Positions 28,424 through 37,683 of a stretch of DNA of 64,000 bases are shown one piece after another. The position numbers and the translations under genes were made by a program. The notes beneath the pieces are model-generated. The model made no database searches, was not told where the DNA came from, and saw only the letters and a list, made by a program, of their open reading frames with translations. Position 1 is the first letter of the stretch. Each line of letters opens with the position of its first letter. This DNA comes from Dyadobacter sp. SG02 (lineage in GTDB: Bacteria; Bacteroidota; Bacteroidia; Cytophagales; Spirosomataceae): assembly GCF_900109045.1 (NCBI RefSeq), contig NZ_FNYL01000004.1, forward strand, positions 32,321 to 96,320, written 5' to 3'.

Positions 28424-30367
28424 TCAAAGCTTGTTTTCGACGAACACCACCTGCGCCCTGTCGGCCTTTCTGATCTTTTTCAGGAAATCGACCCAGGCCG
28501 CAAAATCCTTCGATCCGTAGCGTCCGCCGTTCATTACCACTTTCCTCGCGCAAATGAGCTTGTTGTTCTCATAGGTTGTTTTCAGTTCATAACTACCGAA
28601 TGCGGAAGCAATCTGGAATGCGGGTAATGTGGTTTCCAATTTATAGCTGGCCGGAACTTCGTAAGATACGGTATCAAGATCGGTAAAGTTGTACTCCGAA
28701 ACAGGCAGGTAGAAATCGGTCGTGCGGTCGGTGGTAGCCGGCAACTCGAATGGCCGACTCAGCAGGCTCGGCTTGATGAACAGGCGCGTACCCGTTTTGG
28801 TAGCACAGTTACGGACGTTCAATGTCAGCTTTTCGGTCACCGACGGTTCAGGTTCCGCACCTTCCGCAAGCTCGAAGTGGTTCAAATCCATACTCGGCAG
28901 GTTAATATGGCTTACCAGCCATTTCTCCTGCTCTTCCTTGGTGCGGTACTGGATCAGTTGCACCCGCGGCTCGTGCTGCAAGCCCGTGTACCGCGACCGT
29001 GCCTCGATCTGGCCGTCACCCGTTTCGGTCAGCTTCACACTCGCCCGGCTTTCCTTCACATTCTGCGGCGCTTTGTAATCCGGCGTCATCACCAGTTTTC
29101 CGCCGGTGGGCAATACCAGCAATGCCGGGCGGCTGCCGGTGAAGCTGCCCATGAAGTTGGGTTTCGTGTTGGGACTTGTGCATTCGAGCCACACGGTATC
29201 CTTTCCCGCAATTGCGCAGGCGATCACGTGGTTGAATTTGCTGCTCGGGAAATCCGGCTTGATCTTCGCTTCTTTCCCGGCGCGGATCAATGCGGCGCAG
29301 GCTGGCACACCGGCGACTTTCAGCGCGGCGAGGGTGAAGTTCGTCAACGCTTTGCAATCGCCGTAACCGGTTTTGGAGACCGTCATTGCGTCGATGGTCT
29401 GCCATCCTCCTATCCCCAGCTGAATGCTCACGTACCGCGATCGTCCCTGCATCCATTTGTAAATCCTATCTATTTTCTCCCGGTCGGACTTGGCACCTTT
29501 GATCAACGTTTTCACTTCCTCCTGCATATTAGGGGGCAAAATATCCCGGCCCGCATTCAATGTGTAGTAAAAGCGGCTCAGATCTTCCCAGGTGTTGAAA
29601 TTCCCTTTGTAATCCTGCACCTCGAAATCCGAAGGCGCAGTAAATACCAATGGAATCCGGTCGTAATGCGGTAATGGGTACGCATCGTCTGACCGGGGTC
29701 TGGCGTAATCTTTCTGGGTCCATTCATAAATATCCGAACCTTCGGCGTCTTTCGATTTCTTCACCGCCGGCGCACCATTGCATTCCTGGTACCTGAATGC
29801 AAAACCGGCCGGTGTCTTAACCCTGAAATAGGAATATTCCACCGCCGAACCCTCGGCCGGGGCGGGCGTCCAGTCGGGGAAAGCCATCATATTCCGCGTG
29901 CGTACTTCGGTGATAAACTCGATGGTATAAGGATACGGGTAGCTCTTCTTGCCAAAACTGGCAGTCTTCACCCGGTTATCCGAAATATCGTCCCCGGCAG
30001 TGCCATCCCCGCGATCGTCGATATCGGAATTCTTAAGACGCTTCACCACCTTGCCGTTGGCATCGTACAAAGTCCCCGACAGCTCGGTCAGTTTCCTGAA
30101 CTTGTCGTACCACTCCTGCGTCGATCCGTACTGGTCTTCTCCTTTTTCATTAAAAATAGTGACCACCAAACGGTTGCGCTGGACACCCTCGGCCTGTGAT
30201 TTGATATCCCAGAACAATTCGTCGACGCGGATCACCGCATCGGCATCTTTCGCAAGCGCCGGGCTGATTTTCGCGACGCTGTAATCGGTCTGGGCCAAAA
30301 CGGGCGCCGATCCCGACAGCGCGGTACATATTATAGTTTTCCAAAAAAGTGACTGAAACTTTTGCAT
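28424..30367 (-). CDS. DUF3857/transglutaminase-like exported protein
   Basis: 647 residues. Signal peptide ends VLAQ. An N-terminal DUF3857 beta domain (about 60-220) is followed by a transglutaminase-like domain (about 285-410) and a C-terminal beta region (DUF2569-type architecture not seen). The papain-like active site is readable: Cys in TGYGDCKALTNF and His in FNHVIACA, with an acidic residue after it (VWLECTSP). Likely periplasmic or envelope-associated; the physiological substrate is unknown in this family. It follows a second DUF3857 protein by 16 bp on the same strand, and the two probably form a pair. Confidence 0.85.
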   Translation of the reverse strand: MQKFQSLFWKTIICTALSGSAPVLAQTDYSVAKISPALAKDADAVIRVDELFWDIKSQAEGVQRNRLVVTIFNEKGEDQYGSTQEWYDKFRKLTELSGTLYDANGKVVKRLKNSDIDDRGDGTAGDDISDNRVKTASFGKKSYPYPYTIEFITEVRTRNMMAFPDWTPAPAEGSAVEYSYFRVKTPAGFAFRYQECNGAPAVKKSKDAEGSDIYEWTQKDYARPRSDDAYPLPHYDRIPLVFTAPSDFEVQDYKGNFNTWEDLSRFYYTLNAGRDILPPNMQEEVKTLIKGAKSDREKIDRIYKWMQGRSRYVSIQLGIGGWQTIDAMTVSKTGYGDCKALTNFTLAALKVAGVPACAALIRAGKEAKIKPDFPSSKFNHVIACAIAGKDTVWLECTSPNTKPNFMGSFTGSRPALLVLPTGGKLVMTPDYKAPQNVKESRASVKLTETGDGQIEARSRYTGLQHEPRVQLIQYRTKEEQEKWLVSHINLPSMDLNHFELAEGAEPEPSVTEKLTLNVRNCATKTGTRLFIKPSLLSRPFELPATTDRTTDFYLPVSEYNFTDLDTVSYEVPASYKLETTLPAFQIASAFGSYELKTTYENNKLICARKVVMNGGRYGSKDFAAWVDFLKKIRKADRAQVVFVENKL

Positions 30368-30383
30368 GAAACGGGGGGTGGTA

Positions 30384-32423
30384 TTAGATGGACTTCTTTT
30401 TGATCACCAGCGGCTGGGCATGCTTCTGTACGACACGCTCAAAAAATTCTTTCAGATCCGCATATTCTTCGGGCATGAAGCGCGTCCGGCTCACCTGTAC
30501 CATGCTGTTGACCTGGATCACATTGCCCACCTGGCGTACCTGGTAGGAGAACTTACCGCCTTTGTCAGGCAGCATAATGATTTCCGCCTTGGGCATTTCT
30601 TCCAGTGCATATCCCTCGGGGAGCGTGAAATTCCCGATAAATGAGTTGGATATACCGGTGGCCAGATCGATCGGGTAAATGCGCTCCTTCGATTTCAGCG
30701 GGTTCTTGACCCACCGGCCGGCCATGATCGGGTTGAAATAGAATACGCCCGGCGACGCATTCTCGTCTTCGATCTCAAAATCGCAGCTCACATTCACGGT
30801 ACCTTTGTAATCGTCGGCCTTGTTTTTGATCGCCAGGTTCTGGATTTTCCATTCGGGAACTGTTTTTTTCAATACATCCTGGTACACATTATCCGCCTGG
30901 GCAGCATAGGCCGAGCGCCAGTCGAGTGCCTCGTAGCCACCGTAGGAAATGCTGTAACTACCTTTGATCACGCCGTCCTCGGGCAAAATATTCGCAGTGA
31001 TCATTTCCAGTTTGCTATCCGAGTCGACCGGGTTGATCTCCACAAACCGGCCCACGCCTTTCTTGGGGATCAGCCTTCCGTAACCATTCAATGCACGCTC
31101 CGGAAGCAACCCCGGCTTCGCAAACGGTTCCGACGCATCGAGGAAGTAGGTCTTCTCGCCGATTTTCGCGTGCGCGATCACATAATTGAACCCTTCGAGC
31201 ATCGGGATATGCTGGTGCAGGTAACCGTGCGCGCGGGTACTGAGAAGGATCGGGTCGCATTCAAGGCCCAGCTCCCGCAGCAGCACCGTCAGCATGAGGT
31301 TAATGTCGCATGCATTACCCTTACGGTTGTCATAAGCTTTTTTAATACCGTCTCCCGAGTAAAGGCCCGAGGTGCCATCCCATTTCATATGTCCCTGCAC
31401 GTGCTTGTAGGCGAGCGTCATACGTTCCAGCGGGTCGGTGGTTGTCTTCGCTATTTCATCCCGGACTTCCTTCAAAAAACCGCTCCGTCCCAGTTCGACG
31501 CCAAACCATTTGGCTTCGTCGAGCGTGCGGTCGACATTCTCCCAGGTCTGTGAATAATTCTTATGGATCTGCCCCGGCACATTCACGCTCGCCAGCTCGA
31601 AAGCGATTTTGGAAAGGTAATCCATTTCAGTGGTGATGAACGGCTCGTTCACGAATGCGGGCGCATCTTTCACGACAAACCGGTAGGATATTCCCGGACC
31701 ATCGAAGCTCGCATGCCCTACACTCACATTCACCGGCTCCTGCTTGTTCATATGGAGCGCAAGAAATCCGCCCATCGTCATTTTATAGTCCAGGAAATTG
31801 GGAACGACGATATTGTAATCGCTCCATTTAATGGGGACCGAGCTCTGGAACGTCCACGTTTTCGGTTCGGTACGCACGTTGAACGGCGAGACCAATGAGT
31901 ACGAGTACTCGATCACCGAACCTTTTTTGACGTTTGCAAGGTTAAACTTGGTAGTACTGTGGTAGTCGGTGGACTTCTCGCGACGGACGGCTTTACGTTC
32001 CAGCTCGGTTTTCACGATCTGGTTGTTTTCCAGGTTGTAGGTGTAGCCTTTCAGGTCTTCCACCCATTCCTGTTCCTTGTAGCTCTGGCCCTCGTAATAA
32101 GGAATGCCCACCGAAGCCCGATCGAGCGCCGATTCTTTAAGGATTTTAATCCTGACCCAGATATTGGTGGTCATGAGCAGGCCTTTGAGGTTGTCGTAGC
32201 TGAAAGTCACTTTACCATAATCGTAAAGTACCACGGCGTCGGCGGTACTGTCGCCGGGATAAGCAGTCATTTCAAGCGAAGCACGGTCGATCAGACCCAG
32301 TTTGGGTTTAAAATCATCTTGTGCGAAAGCATTAAAAGTGAAGAAAAATAACAGGAAATGGATGGACAAAACATTCCTGCGGCACAGACCGGACAGTCTG
32401 ATAGGAAGTAAAGAGTTAGTCAT
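30384..32423 (-). CDS. DUF3857/transglutaminase-like exported protein, altered active site
   Basis: 679 residues from ATG 32423, which gives a signal peptide ending NAFAQ; a TTG at 32447 would add eight hydrophobic residues. DUF3857 (about 60-220) precedes a transglutaminase-like domain (about 285-420). The Cys is kept (GNACDINLMLTVLLRELG), and the Asp is visible (YFLDASEPF), but the expected His position in FNYVIAHA is Tyr, unlike FNHVIACA in its neighbour. It may be a non-catalytic partner, or use the His two residues later. The gene starts the pair; the divergent Gfo/Idh/MocA gene shares its 5' region. Confidence 0.83.
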   Translation of the reverse strand: MTNSLLPIRLSGLCRRNVLSIHFLLFFFTFNAFAQDDFKPKLGLIDRASLEMTAYPGDSTADAVVLYDYGKVTFSYDNLKGLLMTTNIWVRIKILKESALDRASVGIPYYEGQSYKEQEWVEDLKGYTYNLENNQIVKTELERKAVRREKSTDYHSTTKFNLANVKKGSVIEYSYSLVSPFNVRTEPKTWTFQSSVPIKWSDYNIVVPNFLDYKMTMGGFLALHMNKQEPVNVSVGHASFDGPGISYRFVVKDAPAFVNEPFITTEMDYLSKIAFELASVNVPGQIHKNYSQTWENVDRTLDEAKWFGVELGRSGFLKEVRDEIAKTTTDPLERMTLAYKHVQGHMKWDGTSGLYSGDGIKKAYDNRKGNACDINLMLTVLLRELGLECDPILLSTRAHGYLHQHIPMLEGFNYVIAHAKIGEKTYFLDASEPFAKPGLLPERALNGYGRLIPKKGVGRFVEINPVDSDSKLEMITANILPEDGVIKGSYSISYGGYEALDWRSAYAAQADNVYQDVLKKTVPEWKIQNLAIKNKADDYKGTVNVSCDFEIEDENASPGVFYFNPIMAGRWVKNPLKSKERIYPIDLATGISNSFIGNFTLPEGYALEEMPKAEIIMLPDKGGKFSYQVRQVGNVIQVNSMVQVSRTRFMPEEYADLKEFFERVVQKHAQPLVIKKKSI

Positions 32424-32556
32424 GAACAAGTAGATGAGGAGTAACAAAATTCATGCATTATCGTACAGTTATTTCGATTTTCAAAGAAAATTTTATCACC
32501 GAAACGGGATTTTTTTTCACTTAGGTCGAAACGGGCCGAATACGGATTTTAATGCC

Positions 32557-32592
32557 TAATTTTGACACACAAAGCGGCATGCAGTGTTGCAT
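32557..32592 (+). promoter_or_regulatory. Promoter -7 box and palindrome before the Gfo/Idh/MocA gene
   Basis: TAATTTTG (32557-32564) matches TAnnTTTG; no good -33 element is seen 20 bp before it. ATGCA-GTGT-TGCAT (32579-32592) is a palindrome immediately downstream, where a repressor could act. Start codon at 32640. Confidence 0.4.
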
Positions 32593-32639
32593 GTCACTTG
32601 TTCCTGCTAACCCATAATCTTAACATTTATCTTTAATCT

Positions 32640-33731
32640 ATGTCATCTTTTGAAAACGAAAGCCCCATCCGCGTACTGGTAGTCGGTTGCGGGAACATGG
32701 GTGCTTCCCATGCCTTTGCGTACCAGCTTCTGGATGGTTTCGAGATTTGCGGGATCGTTTCGACCGGCAAAAGCAAAGAAGTCCTGAATGAAAAACTCGG
32801 CGGCGGTTATGCCCTTTTCAATGACTACGAAACTGCATTGAAAGAAACGAAGCCCGACGCGGTTTGTATTTCCACCTACCCCGATACGCACGAGGATTTC
32901 GCGATCAAGGCCCTCGAAGCCGGAGCGCACGTGTTTATCGAAAAGCCGCTCGCCGACAGCGTTGAAGGTGCGAAGCGCGTGGTAGAAGCCGCCCAAAAAG
33001 CCAATAAAAAAGTAGTAGTGGGTTACATCCTGCGCGTACACCCCTCGTGGGAGCGCTTTGTGACCGAGGCGCAAGGCCTGGGCAAGCCGCTGGTTATGCG
33101 TATGAACCTCAACCAGCAAAGCCACGGCTATATGTGGGGCGTTCACCGCAACCTCATGAAAAGCCTCAGCCCGATCGTGGATTGCGGCGTGCATTATATC
33201 GACGTAATGTGCCAGATGACCCGCTCGAAACCGCTCCGCGTGAATGCGATCGGCGCCCGCCTTACCGAGGATATTCCGGCAGGAAACTACAACTATGGCC
33301 AGCTGCAAATCTGGTTTGAAGATGGTTCCGTAGGCTGGTACGAAGCCGGCTGGGGCCCGATGATCAGCGAAACGGCATTCTTTGTGAAGGATGTGATCGG
33401 GCCAAAGGGTTCGGCGTCGATTGTGGCCAAAGATGCGGGCGGTACCGGGAAATCATCTTCCGTGGAAGCACATACCAAGACCGAATCGATACGTGTACAC
33501 CATGCCGATCTGAACGGCTCGGATGAATTTGTGAAAGAAGACACGTGGATCAACCTCGAAGACGAGCCGGACCACCAGGAACTTTGTAACCGCGAGCAGC
33601 GCTACTTCCTGCGCGCGATCACGGAGGACCTCGACCTGACCGACCATTTGTCGGACGCTGTGACGAGCTTACAGATCGCATTCGCGTGTGACGAGTCGGT
33701 GAAGACCGGCCGAACCGTGGATCTTGTCTGA
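32640..33731 (+). CDS. Gfo/Idh/MocA-family NAD(P)-dependent oxidoreductase
   Basis: 363 residues. The Rossmann domain opens with IRVLVVGCGNMGASHAFAYQ, and the family EKPLADSVEGAKRVVEAA block carries the conserved Lys-Pro. The substrate domain has the VDCGVHYIDVMCQM motif with the catalytic-type His. These enzymes oxidise or epimerise sugars, inositols or sugar acids; the exact substrate is not readable. It is monocistronic: a divergent DUF3857 gene lies upstream and a strong terminator hairpin follows 20 bp after its stop. Confidence 0.88.
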   Translation: MSSFENESPIRVLVVGCGNMGASHAFAYQLLDGFEICGIVSTGKSKEVLNEKLGGGYALFNDYETALKETKPDAVCISTYPDTHEDFAIKALEAGAHVFIEKPLADSVEGAKRVVEAAQKANKKVVVGYILRVHPSWERFVTEAQGLGKPLVMRMNLNQQSHGYMWGVHRNLMKSLSPIVDCGVHYIDVMCQMTRSKPLRVNAIGARLTEDIPAGNYNYGQLQIWFEDGSVGWYEAGWGPMISETAFFVKDVIGPKGSASIVAKDAGGTGKSSSVEAHTKTESIRVHHADLNGSDEFVKEDTWINLEDEPDHQELCNREQRYFLRAITEDLDLTDHLSDAVTSLQIAFACDESVKTGRTVDLV

Positions 33732-33750
33732 TCCTTCCACTTATTTTTCA

Positions 33751-33786
33751 AGCCCTGTTCCGGATTTTCGGAGCAGGGCTTTCTTA
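33751..33786 (+). terminator. Rho-independent terminator after the Gfo/Idh/MocA gene
   Basis: Stem AGCCCTGTTCCG with CGGAGCAGGGCT (one G-U pair), 6-nt loop, followed by TTCTTA. It lies 20 bp past the stop codon. Confidence 0.8.
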
Positions 33787-33947
33787 TAGAATTTTAGCTC
33801 CAAACAGGTCACATTTTGCCAATACTTATAGGATTTTTGCAAAAAATAACCCTCTCCTATGAGGTTCATAATGGCCTCGTTTTTATCCGAAATTAACCTG
33901 TAACTGGTTGATATATCGTAAGAAAAGGGTAATTTCATATAATCAGA

Positions 33948-33963
33948 ATGCAAACGTTTGCAT
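33948..33963. promoter_or_regulatory. Perfect 16-bp palindrome of the LacI/PurR operator type
   Basis: ATGCAAACGTTTGCAT is fully self-complementary. The core GCAAACGTTTGC is the known LacI/PurR-family operator shape with a central CpG. It lies 464 bp upstream of SusC, and no LacI-family gene is present in this window. Repressor identity is unknown. Confidence 0.6.
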
Positions 33964-34426
33964 AAATAATTCTGCATTTTTCCTCCCGCTTTATTCGAAA
34001 TCTATTGTTAAATATTATAATATTGCAACGCGTTTTCTTAAAGACTTTTACGAATACAGCACTGACGCCACAGACTATTTGAAGCAAAATACCAGGCAGG
34101 TGATCGGTTGCAGTCCCGAACGTCCGCCTTCCATTCCATCCTCCGTCAGAGAAAACGTAACATTATCTTTTGCCTTTTGACATAGTGTCAGGACCTGTGA
34201 TCATGATTTGATTTCAAAACCTTGGCGAGGATAGTTGCGGCCTTGATGGAATGTGATTTATTGAATACCAACTATAATTTTTTAACTACTCTACCGAAAC
34301 ATTTTAACTGTAAACCGCAAACTATGATTAAACAAAAAACGCAAAAGCCTAACGAACAGAGATCTAAGACTAAAATTCTACGTGTTTTCCAAGACTGCAT
34401 GAAAAACGTTTAACAAGCCTTACTAC

Positions 34427-37400
34427 ATGAAAATTTCCGATACCACATCATGGTTGTTCCAAATGCGGAGCATCCGTAACTCTTTATTGCTCCTGCCCGC
34501 GCTCGCAAGCCCATTGCTCGTGAACGCAGCCCTCGCCAACTCCGGCATTGCCACTACAATCCGTGCTGATAAACCAATCAAAGGAAAAATTACCGACAAG
34601 GAAACCGGCGACGGTCTTCCAGGCGTAAACGTGGTAGTGAAAGGCACCAGCAGTGGTACTACCACCGACGGAGAAGGTAACTATTCGCTTTCAGTGCCTG
34701 ATAATGCCACGCTGGTTTTCAGCTTTGTGGGTTATGTCAGCCAGGAAGCAGTGGTGGGCAACCGTACTTCCCTGGATATTTCACTTTCCCCCGACTCCAA
34801 GGCGCTTAGCGAAGTAGTCGTGATCGGGTACGGTACCGCGAAGAAATCCGACCTTACCGGTTCCGTGGGTTCCGTGAAAGAAGAACAGCTGAGAGAACGT
34901 CCGGCTCCGTCATTGAACCAGGCATTGCAGGGTAAAATCTCGGGTGTGCAGGTGAACGTAAACTCGGGTCGTCCGGGTGGCCGCGCCAACGTACGTATCC
35001 GTGGTTTCAGCTCCATCAACTCGTCCAACAACCCGTTGTACGTAGTGGATGGTGTAATGCTCCCGCAAGGTAACCAGAACCAGCAGAGCCAGGCGATCGA
35101 CTTCATCAACCCGAACGACATCGTGTCTGTGGAGGTATTGAAAGACGCTTCGTCGACGGCGATCTATGGTGCGCGTGGTGCCAACGGGGTTATCATGATC
35201 ACCACCAAAAAAGGTAAATCAGGTGAAAGCCAGATCACTTACGGTCTCGACCTGAGCGTACCGACCGTGGGTCCGAAAAGAGCGAAAGTTCTGAACGCCC
35301 AACAATATATGGACGTGGAAGACCTCTCTTACAAGAACATGGAGAAGTTCGACAAAGCAGGCTGGGATGCGGGTAAATACAAAACCCACGATCCGCTCGT
35401 ACGTCGTGCGCAGTTGTTTGCAGCCCACCCGGAAGTTTTCACCAAACGCGCGGATGGTACTTTTGCCCCCAACTTCGACACCGACTGGTTTGACGAATCT
35501 ACCCAAAACCGTGTCTCTCAAAACCACCAGCTTGGTTTCAGCGGCGGTAACGAGAGAACGACCTATTCATTGTCGCTCAATTACCGCGACGACCAGGGTC
35601 TGATCAAAACGTCTTACCTGAAACGCTATTCTACCCGTTTCAGCATCGACGACCAAGTGAAGAAATGGTTGCGCATTGGAGGTACTTTGAGCTACAACAA
35701 CCAGGCTGAAAACCTTGTCGATATCAATGACGCCGTACCTCGCCAGATGGTGGAAGATTTCCCTTTCCTTCCAGTGAAATGGGCGGATGGTTCATACGCC
35801 AACAACCGCGACTATCCAGGTGCTGAGGGTTCTTTCAGCTCAGTACACCGTTTGATGGGACGTAAATTCAACCTGAACACGCAAACTACCCTGGGTAGCC
35901 TTTACGGAAACGTTACGCTTGCCAAAGGACTTGAATTCCGTTCGGTATTGGGTGTGAACGTCATCAACCAGGAAGTGAACCAGTCGCAAACGCGTACACT
36001 CACACCAGGTGAACTGGGTACAGCGAGAAAAGAAACCAGAAAAGAGACTTTCTGGTCGTGGGAGAACTTGTTAACCTATAACAAAACCTTCGGTATCCAC
36101 TCGATCAATGCCCTTGCCGGTATTTCATGGCAGGAAACGAATGTAGCTACAACCGGTGTAGGTGCACAGAACTTCTCTACGGATTACTACACATTCGATA
36201 ACCTCGGTGCAGGTTCAGTAGCCCCTTCATCCAGCCCGTACGTATCAGGTGCATCACGTTTTGCATTTAACTCGTACTTCGGTCGTTTGAACTATACCTT
36301 GCTCGACAAATATCTTGTGACCGTAACAGGACGTGCGGATGGTTCTTCCAAATTCGGTGATAACCACAAATTTGCATTCTTCCCGTCGGCGGCTTTGGCA
36401 TGGAAAGTGTCTGATGAAGAGTTCCTGAAAGGCAACCCGATCATTTCAAGCTTGAAACTTCGTACCAGCTACGGTTTGACAGGTAACTCGGAAATTCCTC
36501 CGTACTCGTCACTCGGCTTGCTGCGGTCTAACTATGCTACGGTTTACAACGACACCCGCGCCGGTGGAACTGGTATCAACAGACTTGCAAACAACGATTT
36601 GCGTTGGGAAAAAACAGCTCAGACAGACGGTGGTTTGGAAATCAGCTTCCTGAAAGGCAGAATCTCACTCGAAGCGGATTACTACTATCGTAAAACTACC
36701 GACATGCTCCTCGATGCGCCCGTACCACGTACCAGCGGTTACGCGACGATCAGAAAGAACATAGGTTCGATGGAAAACAAAGGTTTCGAATTCGGTTTGA
36801 ACACGACGAACATCGAAAAGGAGAACTTCTCATGGAACACCAGCTTCAATATCTCGTTCAACAGAAACAAAGTATTGTCATTGGCGACACCTGCGGACAT
36901 CTTCGGAGTGGGCGGTCCTTCGATCACCAACCAAACCAGCGTTATCCGTATCGGCGAACCGGCAGGTGCATTCTGGGGATTGACCCGTCTGGGAACTTGG
37001 AGCGAAGCTGAGGCTGACCAGGCTGCCAAATTCACCAGCTACCGTGGTAACCTGAAAATGCTTCCGGGTGATATCAAGTACAAAGACGTAAACGGCGACA
37101 ATGCGATCACCGACGCCGACCGCGGCATTATCGGTAACGGTTCTCCAAAAGGATGGGGATCTCTTTCGAACAGCGTCCGTTTCCATGGCTTCGACCTGAC
37201 TTTGGACCTGCAATTCTCGTACGGAAACGACCTGATGGACATGAACCTGCACGCCAGCGAAGACCGCCAGGCATTGGCGAACAGCTACGCTACCGTATTG
37301 GATGCATGGACTCCTCAAAATCAGAACACGCCGATCGCACAAATCCGCGATACCAAGGCTGGTTACGTGACCAACGTGGATACCCGCTGGATCTTCGACG

Positions 37401-37657
37401 GTTCATTCATTCGTGGCCGCAACCTGTTGTTGGGATACAACTTCCCAGCGGAAATTGCCAGCAAGCTGAAAATGAGCAAACTGAGATTGTATGTTTCCGC
37501 TCAGAACTTCTTCCTTATCAGCAAATATCCGTTCGGCGATCCTGAGCAGACTCCAATCCGCGGTGGCGATGCCGACAACGTATTCTCGCAAGGTATGATC
37601 TGGCACAGCTATCCGAAACCAACCACATTCCTGGGAGGTATTCAGGTTGCATTCTAA
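34427..37657 (+). CDS. SusC/RagA-family TonB-linked outer membrane transporter (second locus)
   Basis: 1076 residues. A hydrophobic signal region lies at about 14-36. The carboxypeptidase-regulatory-like domain starts at IKGKITDKETGDGLPGVNVVVKG (about 51), then the SusC signature ALSEVVVIGYGTAKKSDLTGSV (about 127-148), the plug and barrel, ending FLGGIQVAF. An internal ATG at 34463 could be the true start and would place a basic residue before the hydrophobic stretch. It forms the barrel of a nutrient importer with the SusD encoded 26 bp later. No glycosidase is in this operon, so the substrate is unreadable. Confidence 0.95.
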   Translation: MKISDTTSWLFQMRSIRNSLLLLPALASPLLVNAALANSGIATTIRADKPIKGKITDKETGDGLPGVNVVVKGTSSGTTTDGEGNYSLSVPDNATLVFSFVGYVSQEAVVGNRTSLDISLSPDSKALSEVVVIGYGTAKKSDLTGSVGSVKEEQLRERPAPSLNQALQGKISGVQVNVNSGRPGGRANVRIRGFSSINSSNNPLYVVDGVMLPQGNQNQQSQAIDFINPNDIVSVEVLKDASSTAIYGARGANGVIMITTKKGKSGESQITYGLDLSVPTVGPKRAKVLNAQQYMDVEDLSYKNMEKFDKAGWDAGKYKTHDPLVRRAQLFAAHPEVFTKRADGTFAPNFDTDWFDESTQNRVSQNHQLGFSGGNERTTYSLSLNYRDDQGLIKTSYLKRYSTRFSIDDQVKKWLRIGGTLSYNNQAENLVDINDAVPRQMVEDFPFLPVKWADGSYANNRDYPGAEGSFSSVHRLMGRKFNLNTQTTLGSLYGNVTLAKGLEFRSVLGVNVINQEVNQSQTRTLTPGELGTARKETRKETFWSWENLLTYNKTFGIHSINALAGISWQETNVATTGVGAQNFSTDYYTFDNLGAGSVAPSSSPYVSGASRFAFNSYFGRLNYTLLDKYLVTVTGRADGSSKFGDNHKFAFFPSAALAWKVSDEEFLKGNPIISSLKLRTSYGLTGNSEIPPYSSLGLLRSNYATVYNDTRAGGTGINRLANNDLRWEKTAQTDGGLEISFLKGRISLEADYYYRKTTDMLLDAPVPRTSGYATIRKNIGSMENKGFEFGLNTTNIEKENFSWNTSFNISFNRNKVLSLATPADIFGVGGPSITNQTSVIRIGEPAGAFWGLTRLGTWSEAEADQAAKFTSYRGNLKMLPGDIKYKDVNGDNAITDADRGIIGNGSPKGWGSLSNSVRFHGFDLTLDLQFSYGNDLMDMNLHASEDRQALANSYATVLDAWTPQNQNTPIAQIRDTKAGYVTNVDTRWIFDGSFIRGRNLLLGYNFPAEIASKLKMSKLRLYVSAQNFFLISKYPFGDPEQTPIRGGDADNVFSQGMIWHSYPKPTTFLGGIQVAF

Positions 37658-37683
37658 TCGACGGGACCGTTGTATCATTCAAA

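Larger units (their letters stand above)
33732..34426. other. 695-bp intergenic leader before the second SusC gene
   Basis: After the terminator of the preceding gene it holds a perfect 16-bp palindrome (33948-33963), A+T-rich sequence around 34,000-34,030, and about 460 bp up to the SusC start. TATCTTTTG near 34,160 is one base longer than a TAnnTTTG box. A short frame, 34324-34413 (29 codons, Lys/Gln-rich, ATG start), ends 13 bp before SusC; I cannot tell whether it is translated. The long 5' leader itself is notable. No RNA gene recognised. Confidence 0.5.

Noticed and set aside
33908..34180. Possible 90-residue gene in the leader of the second SusC
   Set aside because: Unlike any family I know, no start context, and it overlaps the operator-like palindrome. 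Composition looks non-coding.
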